From Bifidobacterium simiiventris (lineage in GTDB: Bacteria; Actinomycetota; Actinomycetes; Actinomycetales; Bifidobacteriaceae), in assembly GCF_019331715.1 (NCBI RefSeq), contig NZ_JAHBBG010000010.1:1-64000 (forward strand): a stretch of DNA of 64,000 nucleotides, given 5' to 3'. Under the pieces are notes generated by a model. That model was not told the DNA's origin. It made no database searches and saw only the letters and a list, made by a program, of their open reading frames with translations. A program made the position numbers and the translations under genes. Numbering within the stretch: position 1 is the stretch's first letter; the number at the start of each line of letters is the position of its first letter. Shown piece by piece: positions 34,214-44,539 of the stretch.

Positions 34214-34795
34214 GTGATCATTCTTGGCGTTGACCCCGGGCTCACTCGCTGCGGGGTCGGCGTGATCGAAGCCGGCGCACACCGCCGGCTTTCGTTTATT
34301 CACGTCGATGTCGTACGTTCGTCCCCCGACACGTCGCAGGATCTGCGCCTGTTGGCCATCTACAACGGACTGGTCGACAAGATCGAGCGATTCGCTCCCG
34401 ATACGGTGTCCATCGAACGAGTGTTCGCCCAGGAGAACCGCAACACCGTGCTTGGTACCGCCCAGGCGGCCGGCATGGCCATGCTTGCCGCGGCCCAGCG
34501 CGGCATTCCGGTCGCACTGCACACGCCGACCGAATCGAAACTCGCGATCACAGGCAACGGCAAGGCCGAAAAACCGCAGATGGAACGCATGGTCGCCCGT
34601 ATTCTCGGACTGAACGAACCTCCGACCCCTGCCGACGCCGCCGATGCGCTGGCCATTGCGATTTGCCATGCCCTGCGCCCGGCCGGGGCGTTGCAGGGAG
34701 GGGAGCGCGAGCAGCATCTCACTGCCGCGCAGCGTCAGTGGGCGCTGGCAGCGCAGCGTTCCAAGCGGCGGCGCGGTGCCGATCGCGGTATGTAA
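34214..34795 (+). CDS. ruvC: Crossover junction endodeoxyribonuclease RuvC
   Basis: A 193-residue Holliday-junction resolvase that works with RuvAB. The first acidic residue is in [13 protein letters not shown] at position 7, the next in [13 protein letters not shown] near 69, and the last acidic pair in [14 protein letters not shown] near 145-150. The C-terminal 35 residues are a basic extension beyond the catalytic core. The start is GTG 34214, six bases after yebC ends, with GGAG inside the yebC end. The SOS box is downstream, before ruvA, so ruvC may not be under the same control. Confidence 0.95.
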   Translation: MIILGVDPGLTRCGVGVIEAGAHRRLSFIHVDVVRSSPDTSQDLRLLAIYNGLVDKIERFAPDTVSIERVFAQENRNTVLGTAQAAGMAMLAAAQRGIPVALHTPTESKLAITGNGKAEKPQMERMVARILGLNEPPTPADAADALAIAICHALRPAGALQGGEREQHLTAAQRQWALAAQRSKRRRGADRGM

Positions 34796-34901
34796 TCGCG
34801 CCGCCGTCATTTGGCGCGGCGTGTCGCCGGCTATTGCACGTATCCGAAGACGTATTCGTCTCGAGACGTGTCGGGCGGTCGAGCACATCACATACAGTCA
34901 T

Positions 34902-34915
34902 AGAACAGATGTTCG
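34902..34915 (+). promoter_or_regulatory. LexA (SOS) box upstream of ruvA
   Basis: AGAACAGATGTTCG differs by one base per five-base arm at most from the Gram-positive SOS consensus CGAAC-N4-GTTCG. It lies 28 bases before the ruvA start in the intergenic gap after ruvC. Confidence 0.78.
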
Positions 34916-34943
34916 ACTATAGGAAAGCGCTGAGAGGTTTGCC

Positions 34944-35567
34944 ATGATAGGAATGCTCAACGGACGCGTGATCGAGGTCGGCGTGGACTACGCATTGATC
35001 GAGGTCGGGGGAGTCGGCTATGAAACCCGTATGCCATCCGCTGATCTGTCGGCGCTGCACATCGGCAAAGACGTGCGCGTGTACACGTCGATGAACGTAT
35101 CACAGGACGCGATCACGTTGTTTGGATTCGCTACGCCATCGGCCAAACGGATGTTCCTGCAGCTGCAGAAGGTCAGTGGCATCGGCCCGAAGGTGGCATT
35201 GTCGCTACTGTCCACGTTGCCGGTGGACCGTCTCGCGCAGGCCGTGGCGGACGGCGATGCGGCGGCATTGGCGAAGGCTCCGGGACTCGGCAAAAAGGGT
35301 GCGCAGAAGATCATCCTCGAGTTGAAGGGTTCCATTGATCTTGATGCGATAGAGGCCGGAACGAACTTGGCCTCGCGGCAACGGCCGGAGGATCACAACC
35401 TCGTACAGGTCGTAGAAGGACTGATGTCTCTCGGTTGGAGGCAGCAGGATGCTCAGAACGCCGTTGAAGTGGCATGTCGGGACAATGACATCGCGACTCC
35501 AATCAGTAGTGCCGATGTACCGCGCGTGCTCAAGCTCGCCCTGGCAACCCTTGACAGAGGACGGTGA
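34944..35567 (+). CDS. ruvA: Holliday junction DNA helicase subunit RuvA
   Basis: A 207-residue protein that binds four-way junctions and loads RuvB. The N-terminal OB fold begins [12 protein letters not shown]. The two helix-hairpin-helix motifs are [13 protein letters not shown] near 79-91 and [16 protein letters not shown] near 113-128. The C-terminal RuvB-binding domain has [17 protein letters not shown]. Start ATG 34944 has AGAGG upstream, and an SOS box lies 28 bases ahead. Its stop overlaps the GTG of ruvB (GTGA). Confidence 0.96.
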   Translation: MIGMLNGRVIEVGVDYALIEVGGVGYETRMPSADLSALHIGKDVRVYTSMNVSQDAITLFGFATPSAKRMFLQLQKVSGIGPKVALSLLSTLPVDRLAQAVADGDAAALAKAPGLGKKGAQKIILELKGSIDLDAIEAGTNLASRQRPEDHNLVQVVEGLMSLGWRQQDAQNAVEVACRDNDIATPISSADVPRVLKLALATLDRGR

Positions 35568-36631
35568 TTGCAGCCATGGAATACGATGCTCAGACCAATA
35601 CCGGCGCGAACGAGGAATCGTTGCGCATGGTGTCGGCCGCGCCGATCGGCAACGAACCGGTCAGCGACGAGGAACTGCGACCCCACGCCCTTGAGGGATT
35701 CATCGGCCAGCCGCTGCTCAAGGCGCAGCTTCAACTGTTTCTCGACGCCGCCCGCAAACGCGACGTGCCGCCCGACCATATCCTGTTGGCCGGTCCTCCG
35801 GGACTCGGCAAAACCACGTTGGCGATGATCGTGGCCAACGAGCTCGGCGTACCGATCCGCGTCACCTCCGGGCCGGCCATCCAGCATGCCGGCGACCTCG
35901 CGTCGATCCTGAGTTCATTGGACTCGGGGGAGGTACTGTTCATCGACGAGATCCATCGGTTGCCGCGGGCCGCTGAGGAGCTGCTGTATATCGCGATGGA
36001 GGACTTCCGAGTCGACGTGATGGTCGGCAAAGGACCAGGCGCCACATCCATCCCCTTAACACTGCCACGATTTACCGTGATCGGCGCGACTACGCGCGAA
36101 GGCATGCTGCCGTCGCCGTTGCGCGCGCGATTCGGATTCACCGCGCATCTGGACTTCTACCCCCATGAGGAGCTGGAAAAGCTCATCGAACGTTCGTCGA
36201 ACGTGCTTGGCGTCAGGCTCGAAGATCAATCCGCCCATGAAATGGCAGTCCGTTCCCGGGGAACGCCGCGTATCGCGAACCGTCTGTTGCGTCGTGTCCG
36301 AGATTGGGCCATCGTCCATGATCTGGATGTGGTCAGGCCTGATGACGTCAAGAAGGCGCTGGAACTGTACCAGATCGATGCCGAAGGGCTAGACCGTCTC
36401 GACATCGCGGTGCTCAACGCCGTGGTTCGGCAGTTCAACGGCGGACCGGTCGGTCTGAACACCCTGTCCGCGATGGTGGGCGAGGAATCGGAGACCGTGG
36501 AAACCGTCTGCGAGCCGTATCTGGTCCGTGAGGGGTTCCTGATCCGTACACCCAAGGGGCGCGTAGCCACCGAAAAAGCGTGGAGCCATCTCGGATTGGT
36601 GCCCAAGGATGATGTCAGCAAGCTATTCTAG
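35564..36631 (+). CDS. ruvB: Holliday junction branch migration ATPase RuvB
   Basis: A 355-residue AAA+ motor that drives branch migration. Walker A is GPPGLGKTT near residues 79-87, Walker B is [10 protein letters not shown], and sensor 1 is [19 protein letters not shown]. The C-terminal winged helix has [18 protein letters not shown]. The start is taken as GTG 35564, overlapping the ruvA stop. An ATG four codons on, at 35576, is also possible. It is probably SOS-induced with ruvA. Confidence 0.96.
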   Translation: MIAAMEYDAQTNTGANEESLRMVSAAPIGNEPVSDEELRPHALEGFIGQPLLKAQLQLFLDAARKRDVPPDHILLAGPPGLGKTTLAMIVANELGVPIRVTSGPAIQHAGDLASILSSLDSGEVLFIDEIHRLPRAAEELLYIAMEDFRVDVMVGKGPGATSIPLTLPRFTVIGATTREGMLPSPLRARFGFTAHLDFYPHEELEKLIERSSNVLGVRLEDQSAHEMAVRSRGTPRIANRLLRRVRDWAIVHDLDVVRPDDVKKALELYQIDAEGLDRLDIAVLNAVVRQFNGGPVGLNTLSAMVGEESETVETVCEPYLVREGFLIRTPKGRVATEKAWSHLGLVPKDDVSKLF

Positions 36632-36712
36632 ACTTTCGACTTTGGGCGTTATATATGGCAACGCCATATACGCGAACGTAATGCCAGCCATCAACCCGTT
36701 AGGAGTATCGCC

Positions 36713-37150
36713 TTGCCCGCAGATTCCATGAATCTCATGATGATCGTCTTCCTTGTCTTCATGATCGCCTTCATGTGGTGGCAGTCCAAAAAAGCCAAGA
36801 AACAGCAGCAGGAGAAGCAGGATTTCCGTGCCAGCCTGCAGCCGGGCACCGAAGTCATCACCATCGGAGGCGTGATCGGCAAGGTCGTTTCGGTCGACAC
36901 CCAGTATGAGGAGATCGTCATCGACTCCGAAGGATCGAAGCTACGGTTCGGATTCAATGCCATCAGCCGTGAATATGTTCGTCCTGCGTACGTGAGCGAC
37001 GACGAGGTCGACGAGAACGGCAATCCGTTGCCGCAGAACGACGACGCCGATCAGTCCGACGAAGCTCAGGTTCCCGTGGAGCAGTCCGTCGACGAATCGC
37101 AGACCGCCGAATCCGTTGTGTCCGACGACAAGGAAACGTCGGCCAAGTAA
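36713..37150 (+). CDS. yajC: Preprotein translocase subunit YajC
   Basis: A 145-residue small membrane protein that associates with SecDF. One N-terminal helix (about 7-22, LMMIVFLVFMIAFMWW) is followed by QSKKAKKQQQEKQDF. The conserved soluble part reads LQPGTEVITIGGVIGKVVSVD. The tail of about 50 residues is highly acidic. The start is TTG 36713 with AGGAG seven bases before; the next ATG would remove part of the N-terminus. Position after ruvB is common, but secD and secF do not follow; apt does. Confidence 0.92.
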   Translation: MPADSMNLMMIVFLVFMIAFMWWQSKKAKKQQQEKQDFRASLQPGTEVITIGGVIGKVVSVDTQYEEIVIDSEGSKLRFGFNAISREYVRPAYVSDDEVDENGNPLPQNDDADQSDEAQVPVEQSVDESQTAESVVSDDKETSAK

Positions 37151-37155
37151 GCAAG

Positions 37156-37188
37156 GAAAATGCCGATGACCATCGGCATTTTCTTATA
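37156..37188 (+). terminator. Terminator after yajC
   Basis: GAAAATGCCGATG (37156-37168) pairs with CATCGGCATTTTC (37171-37183), followed by TTAT. The A-rich side and T-rich side make it a usable rho-independent terminator. Confidence 0.8.
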
Positions 37189-37227
37189 CCAGACCAGATT
37201 ACGTTCTCAGCAGGAAAGGTGCAGATC

Positions 37228-37809
37228 ATGGCGCAATCCGATATCTCCATCGCCCAACTGGCAGCCATCGGCGAAGACAACGCCCGATATGTGGTGTCCC
37301 ATATCCGTTCCATCCCGGGGTTCCCGAAAGACGGCATCATCTTCCGTGATTTCATGCCCGTTCTTGCCGATGCCAAGGCGCTGAAACTGATGCTCGAAGG
37401 TTTGGAGCGCTCGTTGCCCGTGCCGGTGGATTCCTTTGACATCATCGCCGGTCTGGAGGCGCGAGGCTTCCTGTTCGGTCCGGCATTGGCCGCACATCTC
37501 GGCAAAGGATTCCTGGCCATTCGCAAGGCAGGCAAGTTGCCTCCCGAAACGATCAGCGAATCGTACGATCTCGAATACGGCACCGCAGCGGTCGAAATCG
37601 AAACGGAACTGGTGCACCCTGGCACCCGTGTACTGGTTGTTGACGATCTCATCGCGACCGGAGGCACGGCCAAGGCGGCTGCCGATCTGATCCGTCAGGC
37701 GGGCGGAGAAGTCGCCGGATTCAGCTTCGTCATGAAGCTCGACGGTCTGGACGGATTGGACAAGCTCGGCGATGTTCCCAGCAGCGTGCTGGTGACCATG
37801 CCGGCCTGA
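37228..37809 (+). CDS. apt: Adenine phosphoribosyltransferase
   Basis: A 193-residue salvage enzyme that makes AMP from adenine and PRPP. The PRPP motif is VLVVDDLIATGGTA near residues 133-146. IPGFPKDGIIFRDFMPVL near 30-47 and IAGLEARGFLFGPALA are family-specific. ATG 37228 is preferred with AAAGGTG before it; a GTG three codons up at 37219 is in frame. It is transcribed after the yajC terminator, so it probably has its own promoter. Confidence 0.95.
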   Translation: MAQSDISIAQLAAIGEDNARYVVSHIRSIPGFPKDGIIFRDFMPVLADAKALKLMLEGLERSLPVPVDSFDIIAGLEARGFLFGPALAAHLGKGFLAIRKAGKLPPETISESYDLEYGTAAVEIETELVHPGTRVLVVDDLIATGGTAKAAADLIRQAGGEVAGFSFVMKLDGLDGLDKLGDVPSSVLVTMPA

Positions 37810-37824
37810 GACCTGAGACGCGGT

Positions 37825-37853
37825 TTCACATTCACCGCCTCGTTGTCTATCAT
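37825..37853 (+). promoter_or_regulatory. Promoter of sucCD
   Basis: TTCACA (37825-37830), 17 bases, TATCAT (37848-37853), about 73 bases before sucC. Confidence 0.6.
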
Positions 37854-37926
37854 TCGTACCAACGCCAACGGGATCACGTCAGCGATGCGGTCCCATACCG
37901 GTATAAGGTCATAGTCAGGAACATTC

Positions 37927-39120
37927 ATGGATCTTTACGAATATCAGGCCAGGGAACTGCTCGCGGAGCAGTCCATCCCGGAGCCGAAGGCGATTTACGC
38001 CCAGAACTCCCACGAAGTGGCCCAAGCTGCGGACGAACTCGGATACCCTTGCGTCATCAAGGCGCAGGTTAAGATCGGCCATCGAGGACAGGCGGGTGGC
38101 GTCAAACTTGCGCACAACCGGGACGAGGCCATTCTGTTGGCGGAGAGTATCCTGCCGATGACGATTCACGGGCATAAGGTCAACGGCGTGCTCGTCGCCG
38201 AGGCGAAGAACATCCTGCACGAATACTACGTCTCCATCTCCGTCGACCGTTCCTCGCGTGACTACGACGTGCTGGCGACCGCCAACGGTGGCACCGAGGT
38301 CGAGGAAATCGCCAAGGAACACCCGGAGTCGGTCAAGCGTCTGCACATCAATGCCCTTGACGATTTCGACCACGACGCCGCGGTCGAAATGGCCAACAGT
38401 ATCGGTTTCTATCATGCCGACGTCAATCAGGCGGCCGATATCCTGCTCAAGATGTGGAGATGCTTCAAGGACAATGACGCCACGCTCGTCGAGATCAACC
38501 CGCTCGCCAAGATCGGCGATCCGGATGACGAATCGTCCAAGTCCCTGTGTGCCCTTGACGCGAAGATCTCGCTCGACGGCAACGCCGCGTTCCGTCATGA
38601 CGGGTGGCAACGGTTCGAGGACAGCATCGAGGCCGACCCCTATGAGACCCGTGCGGCCGAACATGGTCTGCACTACGTGCATCTGCACGGCGAGGTCGGT
38701 GTGATCGGCAACGGCGCCGGGCTGGTCATGAGCTCGCTCGACGCCGTTTCCGGGGCGGGCGAGGAACAGGGCACCGGCGTCAAGCCCGCCAACTTCCTCG
38801 ACATCGGCGGCGGCGCGTCGGCCGAGGTCATGTCGGACAGCCTCGAGATCGTGCTGTCCGATCCGCAGGTCGAATCCGTTTTCGTGAACGTGTACGGTGG
38901 CATCACCTCCTGCGAGCAGGTTGCCAAGGGCATCCTCGAGGCTCTTGATAAGCTCAATGCCGCCAAGCCGATCGTCGTGCGCTTCGACGGCAATGCCGCG
39001 GCTGAGGGCCTGAGCATCCTCGCACAGGCGGAGAATCCGAACCTGCACGTCGCCAAGACCATGGAAGAAGCCGCGCAGCAGGCCGCCCGCCTTGCCGCTG
39101 ACGCAAAGGAGAACCACTGA
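37927..39120 (+). CDS. sucC: Succinate-CoA ligase, ADP-forming, beta subunit
   Basis: A 397-residue ATP-grasp subunit that carries the nucleotide site. The N-terminus [18 protein letters not shown] is the family start. [20 protein letters not shown] near 40-59 binds nucleotide. [12 protein letters not shown] and [18 protein letters not shown] complete the family pattern. It overlaps the sucD start by one base. Bifidobacteria lack a complete TCA cycle, so the enzyme probably makes succinyl-CoA for biosynthesis of Lys or Met or runs at a branch end. Confidence 0.96.
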   Translation: MDLYEYQARELLAEQSIPEPKAIYAQNSHEVAQAADELGYPCVIKAQVKIGHRGQAGGVKLAHNRDEAILLAESILPMTIHGHKVNGVLVAEAKNILHEYYVSISVDRSSRDYDVLATANGGTEVEEIAKEHPESVKRLHINALDDFDHDAAVEMANSIGFYHADVNQAADILLKMWRCFKDNDATLVEINPLAKIGDPDDESSKSLCALDAKISLDGNAAFRHDGWQRFEDSIEADPYETRAAEHGLHYVHLHGEVGVIGNGAGLVMSSLDAVSGAGEEQGTGVKPANFLDIGGGASAEVMSDSLEIVLSDPQVESVFVNVYGGITSCEQVAKGILEALDKLNAAKPIVVRFDGNAAAEGLSILAQAENPNLHVAKTMEEAAQQAARLAADAKENH

Positions 39121-40049
39121 TGGCACTGTTCATCGAAGACGGCGCGCCGGTCATCGTCCAGGGCATGACCGGTCATCAGGGCATGACCCATACTGCCCGC
39201 ATGCTCAAGGCCGGCACCAACATCGTCGGAGGTACCAATCCGCGCAAGGCCGGCACCGTGATTGATTTCCCGGGTGCCAACGTCGACGGCACCGACGCGC
39301 ATGTCCCCGTATTCGCCACTTGCGCCGAGGCGCGCGAACGCACCGGTGCCAAGGCCAGCGTCGTGTTCGTCCCGCCGAAATTTGCCAAGGGTGCGGTCGT
39401 GGAAGCCGTCGAGGCGGGTATCGAGCTTATCGTCGTCATCACCGAGGGCATCCCGGTCGCCGACAGTGCATACTTCGTCGAACTCGCCCTGCGCAGGGGA
39501 GTGCGCATCGTTGGTCCGAACTGCCCGGGCCTGATGACATTGCCGTCGACGCCGCAGACGCATGGCGTGAACCTCGGCATCATCCCGGACGGCATCGTCG
39601 GGCGCGGTCCGCTCGGACTGGTGTCCAAGTCGGGAACGCTCACCTATCAGCTGATGGGCGAGCTGAGCGATATCGGCTTCACCGCGTGCCTGGGCGCAGG
39701 TGGCGACCCGATCGTCGGAACCACGCTCCAGGAGGCGCTCGAAGCGTTTGAGGCGGATGACAACACCAAGGCCGTGATGATGATCGGCGAGATCGGCGGC
39801 ACCGCCGAACAGGATGCCGCACGCTGGGCCAGCGAACACATGACCAAGCCTGTCGTGGCCTATATCGCGGGCTTCACTGCGCCCGAAGGCAAGCAGATGG
39901 GCCATGCCGGCGCCATCGTCTCCGGTGGCAAGGGCACGGCCCAGGACAAGAAGGAAGCCCTCGAATCTGTCGGCATTCGTGTAGGCCGCACGCCCGGTCA
40001 AGCCGCGGACATCATGCGCCAGGTGCTGGCCGAGCGTTCGATTTCATGA
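39120..40049 (+). CDS. sucD: Succinate-CoA ligase, ADP-forming, alpha subunit
   Basis: A 309-residue subunit that binds CoA and carries the phosphorylated His. CoA-binding segments are [20 protein letters not shown] near 14-33 and [10 protein letters not shown]. The active His is in [17 protein letters not shown] near residues 260-276. Its ATG overlaps the sucC stop (TGATG), and its end overlaps the next gene (ATGA). Confidence 0.96.
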   Translation: MALFIEDGAPVIVQGMTGHQGMTHTARMLKAGTNIVGGTNPRKAGTVIDFPGANVDGTDAHVPVFATCAEARERTGAKASVVFVPPKFAKGAVVEAVEAGIELIVVITEGIPVADSAYFVELALRRGVRIVGPNCPGLMTLPSTPQTHGVNLGIIPDGIVGRGPLGLVSKSGTLTYQLMGELSDIGFTACLGAGGDPIVGTTLQEALEAFEADDNTKAVMMIGEIGGTAEQDAARWASEHMTKPVVAYIAGFTAPEGKQMGHAGAIVSGGKGTAQDKKEALESVGIRVGRTPGQAADIMRQVLAERSIS

Positions 40050-41335
40050 TCTCCCGGATCAAGCCGCTGCTCAGGGGCATCGCTGTCGCCGCGGCGTCCA
40101 TGGCCGTGTTCGCGATAGCGATCGGTTGCTTCACGGCATTGATGCTACTGGTGATCTCGATGGAGGAAGGCGGAGACAATCTCTCCGCCTACGCCCTGTC
40201 GCTGAGCGCCGCCGTGGTGCTGCTCAGCCAAGGGGTCGGATTCGTCATCGCCCCGGTGAACCTTACACTGGTTCCGCTGCTGCTCACCTTGCTGCTGATC
40301 GCCTTGGTCCGTGCGTTCGCGCAACGTCTGACCTGCAGTGTGCCGGGATATGTCACCGGACTGGTCTCCTGGATGACGTTCGATGCGTTGTTCAGTCGTG
40401 GCACCGACGCAGTGCTCGACGATGCGCTGTGGCTGATCCTCGTCAAAGGAGCGGTGATTTTCACCATCGGCTATCTGTGCGCCGCGGTGCCGGTCGCGTC
40501 GCTCACCGCGTCCATCATCGAGCGCATGCGTGCCGTCGTCGCCCCTCGGCTGAGGCAGGCCATCACCATGGGACTGTCCATCGGCCTCGTGCTTGTGCTG
40601 CTGTATCTGGTCGTCGGCGTAACGGCGGTGGCGTTATGGTCGGCACGCAACCATGCCGCCGTGGTACGGCTGTACGAGTTGCTGGGCATGGGAACCGGCT
40701 CGCGAATCCTGACTACGATCGCGTGCCTTGCATGGCTGCCGAATCTGTGCATATGGGCCGTGTCGTGGGTCTTCGGCGCCGGGTTTTCCATCGGGGATAT
40801 TGGATCGTTCTCCCTGTGGGTCGGACAATCCACCTCGCTGCCGCCCATCCCGGTGTTCGGTGTGCTGCCCGAACCGGTTGCCGCCGCGAATCTCAGATTC
40901 GTTCTGGTCTCCATCCCGTTGGCATGCGGATTCGCCGCAGGTCTGTTCGCTATGTGGTCGAAACGCGGGTTCGGGGTACGGTTCGTCGACATGGATGAGC
41001 CGGATGGCATCCGCCGCGCCATCATGGACTTCGCTTATCCGGTCGGTGCCTTCTGCATCGCCGGTGCGCTGATTTCGGTCGGCTATTCGCTGATCTTCGT
41101 CATATCCAACGGCGGACTCGGCAACGAACGACTGGCGAGCCTTGGCGTCGACGTGGTTCGCTCGACCCAGGCCGTCGCCAGACCCACCGCCTTGGGACTG
41201 CTGGCCGCTTGGCTGGTGACACTCATCGGCGTGACATCCGTATTCGGAATGCGCTGGGCCGCACGCAGCATACGATCGCGTGCGGCTGCCGGACGCGACG
41301 CCGATGGTTCCCAGTCCCCGCAAACATCCAACTGA
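40046..41335 (+). CDS. DUF6350 family integral membrane protein
   Basis: A 429-residue protein with about ten hydrophobic helices. It matches a family found in actinobacteria next to sucD and purine genes, whose function has not been fixed. The N-terminus is basic and enters a long helix at 10-35. A short charged tail ends the protein. Its ATG overlaps the sucD stop, so it is co-translated with sucCD. No catalytic motif was recognised. Confidence 0.82.
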   Translation: MISRIKPLLRGIAVAAASMAVFAIAIGCFTALMLLVISMEEGGDNLSAYALSLSAAVVLLSQGVGFVIAPVNLTLVPLLLTLLLIALVRAFAQRLTCSVPGYVTGLVSWMTFDALFSRGTDAVLDDALWLILVKGAVIFTIGYLCAAVPVASLTASIIERMRAVVAPRLRQAITMGLSIGLVLVLLYLVVGVTAVALWSARNHAAVVRLYELLGMGTGSRILTTIACLAWLPNLCIWAVSWVFGAGFSIGDIGSFSLWVGQSTSLPPIPVFGVLPEPVAAANLRFVLVSIPLACGFAAGLFAMWSKRGFGVRFVDMDEPDGIRRAIMDFAYPVGAFCIAGALISVGYSLIFVISNGGLGNERLASLGVDVVRSTQAVARPTALGLLAAWLVTLIGVTSVFGMRWAARSIRSRAAAGRDADGSQSPQTSN

Positions 41336-41421
41336 GCCGACGTCTCATCCGGGCACGCGGGCGGGAGACTGTCCGGCAAGGCGGTACCATGAAGAAGCAA
41401 CCATTAAGGAGGAATATAGGG

Positions 41422-43053
41422 ATGACAAACACGAACCGACCGATACGCCGTGCCCTGGTGTCCGTTTTCCACAAGGAAGGCATCGAGGTGCTCGCCGATG
41501 CGTTCATCAAGGCCGGAGTCGAAGTGGTCTCCACCGGTTCGACCGCAAAGAGGCTCGCCGAACTCGGCGTGGACGTGACCGAGGTGTCGCAGGTCACCGG
41601 TTTCCCCGAAAGCCTTGACGGCCGCGTCAAGACCCTCGACCCGCACATCCATGCCGGCATCCTCGCCGACATGACCAACCCCGACCACGTCGCCCAGCTC
41701 GAACAGCTCGGAATCAAGCCGTTCGATCTTGTGGTCGTCAACCTGTATCCGTTCGCCGACACCGTGCGCTCCGGAGCGGACGAGGCCGCGACGATTGAAA
41801 AGATCGACATCGGTGGCCCGTCCATGGTGCGCGGCGCCGCGAAGAACAGTGCGACCGTCGCGATCGTCACCGATCCGGCCGATTACAAGCTGGTCGCCGA
41901 GCGCGTTGCGGACGGTCGCGGCTTTGACCTCGCGGAGCGTCGCTGGCTGGCCGCCAAGGCATTCGCCCACACCGCCGCATACGATGCGACGATCAACGAA
42001 TGGACCGCCAAGCACTGGCCGAAGCCGGACAGCGTGGAGACCCCCGACACCGACGAGAACGGCAATGTCGTCAACGACACGAAGTTCCCGGCCGCGTTCA
42101 CTCGCACGTGGGATCGCGCGCACGTGCTGCGTTACGGCGAGAATCCGCACCAGCAGGCCGCCCTGTACATCGACCCGCTGCACCGCGACGGCTTCGCGCA
42201 CGCCGAACAGCTCGGCGGCAAGCCGATGAGCTACAACAACTACGTGGACGCCGACGCCGCATGGCGCGCCGTGTGGGACTTCGCCCCGCGCATCGCCGTC
42301 GCTGTCGTCAAGCACAACAACCCGTGCGGTCTGGCCATCGGCGAAACCGCCGCGGAAGCCCACAAGAAGGCCCATGCGTGCGACCCGATGAGCGCCTACG
42401 GCGGCGTGATCGCCTGCAACAGCACCGTCACCCTCGAGATGGCGGAAAGCGTGCGCCCGATCTTCACCGAGGTCATCGTCGCCCCGGCCTACGAGCCGGA
42501 GGCCCTCGAACTGCTGCAGACCAAGAAGAAGAACCTGCGCATCCTCAAGGTGGCCGAGCCGCCGAAGAGCCACACGCAGTTCCGTCAGATCGATGGCGGT
42601 CTGCTGGTGCAGGACACCGATCTGATCGACGCGACCGGCGACGATCCGAACGCGTGGAAGCTTGTCGCCGGCGAGCCCGCCGACGCCGCCACGCTCAACG
42701 ACCTCCTGTTCGCATGGCGCGCCATCCGCTGCGTCAAGTCGAACGCGATCCTGCTGGCACACGACGAGGCGACCGTGGGCATCGGCATGGGACAGGTCAA
42801 CCGTGTTGACTCCTGCCATCTGGCCGTTGAACGCGCGAACACGCTGGCCGGCGGCGCCGATCGCGCCACTGGTTCCGTGGCTGCATCCGACGCGTTCTTC
42901 CCGTTCGCCGACGGTGCCGAGATCCTCATCAACGCCGGTGTGAAGGCCATCGTCCAGCCTGGTGGATCCATCCGCGACGAGGAAGTCATCGAGGCCGCCA
43001 AAAAGGCCGGCGTGACCATGTACCTGACCGGTACGCGTCACTTCTTCCACTGA
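41422..43053 (+). CDS. purH: Bifunctional AICAR formyltransferase / IMP cyclohydrolase
   Basis: A 543-residue enzyme for the last two steps of IMP synthesis. The N-terminal cyclohydrolase has [29 protein letters not shown] and [15 protein letters not shown]. The C-terminal formyltransferase has [26 protein letters not shown] with the catalytic Lys-His, and a C-terminal [18 protein letters not shown]. Start ATG 41422 follows a perfect AAGGAGG. It comes 87 bases after the DUF6350 gene. A 20-base-pair hairpin follows the stop. Confidence 0.97.
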   Translation: MTNTNRPIRRALVSVFHKEGIEVLADAFIKAGVEVVSTGSTAKRLAELGVDVTEVSQVTGFPESLDGRVKTLDPHIHAGILADMTNPDHVAQLEQLGIKPFDLVVVNLYPFADTVRSGADEAATIEKIDIGGPSMVRGAAKNSATVAIVTDPADYKLVAERVADGRGFDLAERRWLAAKAFAHTAAYDATINEWTAKHWPKPDSVETPDTDENGNVVNDTKFPAAFTRTWDRAHVLRYGENPHQQAALYIDPLHRDGFAHAEQLGGKPMSYNNYVDADAAWRAVWDFAPRIAVAVVKHNNPCGLAIGETAAEAHKKAHACDPMSAYGGVIACNSTVTLEMAESVRPIFTEVIVAPAYEPEALELLQTKKKNLRILKVAEPPKSHTQFRQIDGGLLVQDTDLIDATGDDPNAWKLVAGEPADAATLNDLLFAWRAIRCVKSNAILLAHDEATVGIGMGQVNRVDSCHLAVERANTLAGGADRATGSVAASDAFFPFADGAEILINAGVKAIVQPGGSIRDEEVIEAAKKAGVTMYLTGTRHFFH

Positions 43054-43060
43054 TAGCGGA

Positions 43061-43107
43061 ATAGTGAATGGGCTTCCCCTGTATGCAAGGGGAAGCCCAT
43101 TCACTAT
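43061..43107 (+). terminator. Perfect 20-base-pair hairpin after purH
   Basis: Positions 43061-43080 are the exact reverse complement of 43088-43107, with a seven-base loop. It starts seven bases after the purH stop. There is no T-run. Confidence 0.75.
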
Positions 43108-43139
43108 CCGCCGGTCTATCCGAACAGAAAAGGCATGTC

Positions 43140-43424
43140 ATGCACGATCATCCGTTTGTTTCCGAAGCCCATGAGGGCAAGCCATGGTTCGAATGGCTCG
43201 TTGCCGCGACGGTGGCCGTCGCCGTGCTCGTCGCCGTGCTCGGATACACGATGCCCGCAGTCGTGATCATCGCGGCTGCGGGCATCGTCACCGGAACGTT
43301 GCGTCTCATACTGCGAGAACGCAGTCCCTGGAAGGTACGTTCAGTGGCGTTCGACTCCTTCATCGGCATCGCCCTGGGAATCGGGCTGCTGGTCACCTAC
43401 TTCAGCCTGCCCCTGATGCGCTGA
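43140..43424 (+). CDS. DUF3017 family membrane protein
   Basis: A 94-residue protein with a charged N-terminus and three hydrophobic stretches at about 18-36, 38-55 and 72-90. It matches the small actinobacterial family DUF3017, of unknown role. Start ATG 43140 has AAAAGG about seven bases before; the frame is open 24 codons up through the purH hairpin. Its 3' end overlaps the convergent aquaporin gene by 84 bases. Confidence 0.78.
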   Translation: MHDHPFVSEAHEGKPWFEWLVAATVAVAVLVAVLGYTMPAVVIIAAAGIVTGTLRLILRERSPWKVRSVAFDSFIGIALGIGLLVTYFSLPLMR

Positions 43425-44339
43425 GTCGTCGTCGGAGACGAATCCGTCCGCATCCTGTGCATCGTCGACGGACTGTGCGGCCTGCGCCGCGCGGGCCTTG
43501 CGACGGGCGGACTCGCTCATGACCTGGGAAGCGATCGAGATCAGCGCCACGACAGCAGCAGCAAGGATCGGGCACACCCAGAACACCCACAACTGACCCA
43601 GAGGCTCGGCATTAAGGCCCTGACCCTGGGCGAACACGGCGATGCCCGTGGCCCGCGCAGGATTCAGTGCGGCGCCGGTCACCGGATACGTGATCGCGGC
43701 GCCGATGCCATATGCGGCGCCCATCGCCAGCGCATAGTCGGACGACGGGCGTCCCTCGTCATCGGTCGAACGCATCGCCGTGCCCGCGATCAGCAGCCCG
43801 GCGACCACCTCGACCACGATCGCCAGCACGATGCCGAAGCTGACACCGACCGAGCTGACGGTCTGATAGGCCACCGAACCGTTCTCGAAACCGTTGACGG
43901 CGGGGAGCAGCCACACCTTCGTCGTGATCTGATCGGAAGTCGGCAGCAGGAAACGCAGCGCGGCGCCGGCCGCCAGCGCGCCAGCCAGCTGGGCGACGAT
44001 ATACAGCACGCCGTCGAGCACGCGCGTCTTGGACTCCAACATCGAGGCGATGGTCACCGCGGGATTGAACTGGGCGCCGGAGATCCCGGACATCATGGCG
44101 GTCACCACCGCGTACGTCACGCCGATGCCCACGGCGATGAACGCCATGTTCACGTTGTACAAGGAAGTACCGAACGAGCAGATCAGATAGATGGCAAAGC
44201 AGACCAGGAAGCTGCCGGCCAGTTCGGCCAACACTCGGGCCGCAAGCGCATGGCCGTCGGCCGTCGCGGCCGTGGACGTGGCCTGCCGGGTCTGCGGCTC
44301 ATCGACGGGTTGAATGTTCGGTGACTCAAAAGCAGTCAT
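43341..44339 (-). CDS. Aquaporin / glycerol facilitator family channel (MIP)
   Basis: A 332-residue MIP-family channel for water or small neutral solutes. Six membrane helices cover about residues 35-275. Both pore motifs are present: GAQFNPAVTI in the first half and GAALNPARAT in the second. The tail of about 60 residues is hydrophilic and rich in Asp, Gln and Ala. Its last 28 codons lie on the opposite strand of the DUF3017 gene. Start ATG 44339 has AGAGG six bases before; the longer frame upstream lacks support. Water versus glycerol selectivity cannot be judged. Confidence 0.9.
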   Translation of the reverse strand: MTAFESPNIQPVDEPQTRQATSTAATADGHALAARVLAELAGSFLVCFAIYLICSFGTSLYNVNMAFIAVGIGVTYAVVTAMMSGISGAQFNPAVTIASMLESKTRVLDGVLYIVAQLAGALAAGAALRFLLPTSDQITTKVWLLPAVNGFENGSVAYQTVSSVGVSFGIVLAIVVEVVAGLLIAGTAMRSTDDEGRPSSDYALAMGAAYGIGAAITYPVTGAALNPARATGIAVFAQGQGLNAEPLGQLWVFWVCPILAAAVVALISIASQVMSESARRKARAAQAAQSVDDAQDADGFVSDDDSAHQGQAEVGDQQPDSQGDADEGVERH

Positions 44340-44539
44340 ATCAGTCCTCTTTATATCAGTATCGCGGGTGATCCCCGCCGGACGACTGCTAGTGTACCAG
44401 CCCACGCCCGAGAGGCACCGGAGAACGGACCATGGGTGAGCGTACAATATTCGCGGCTGCATCGCCGACCATTGTCGGCAGACAGCCTTATACCGCACAT
44501 TCGCGTACGGCAAGTACGCAAGGCCACGTTGGGAGAACG

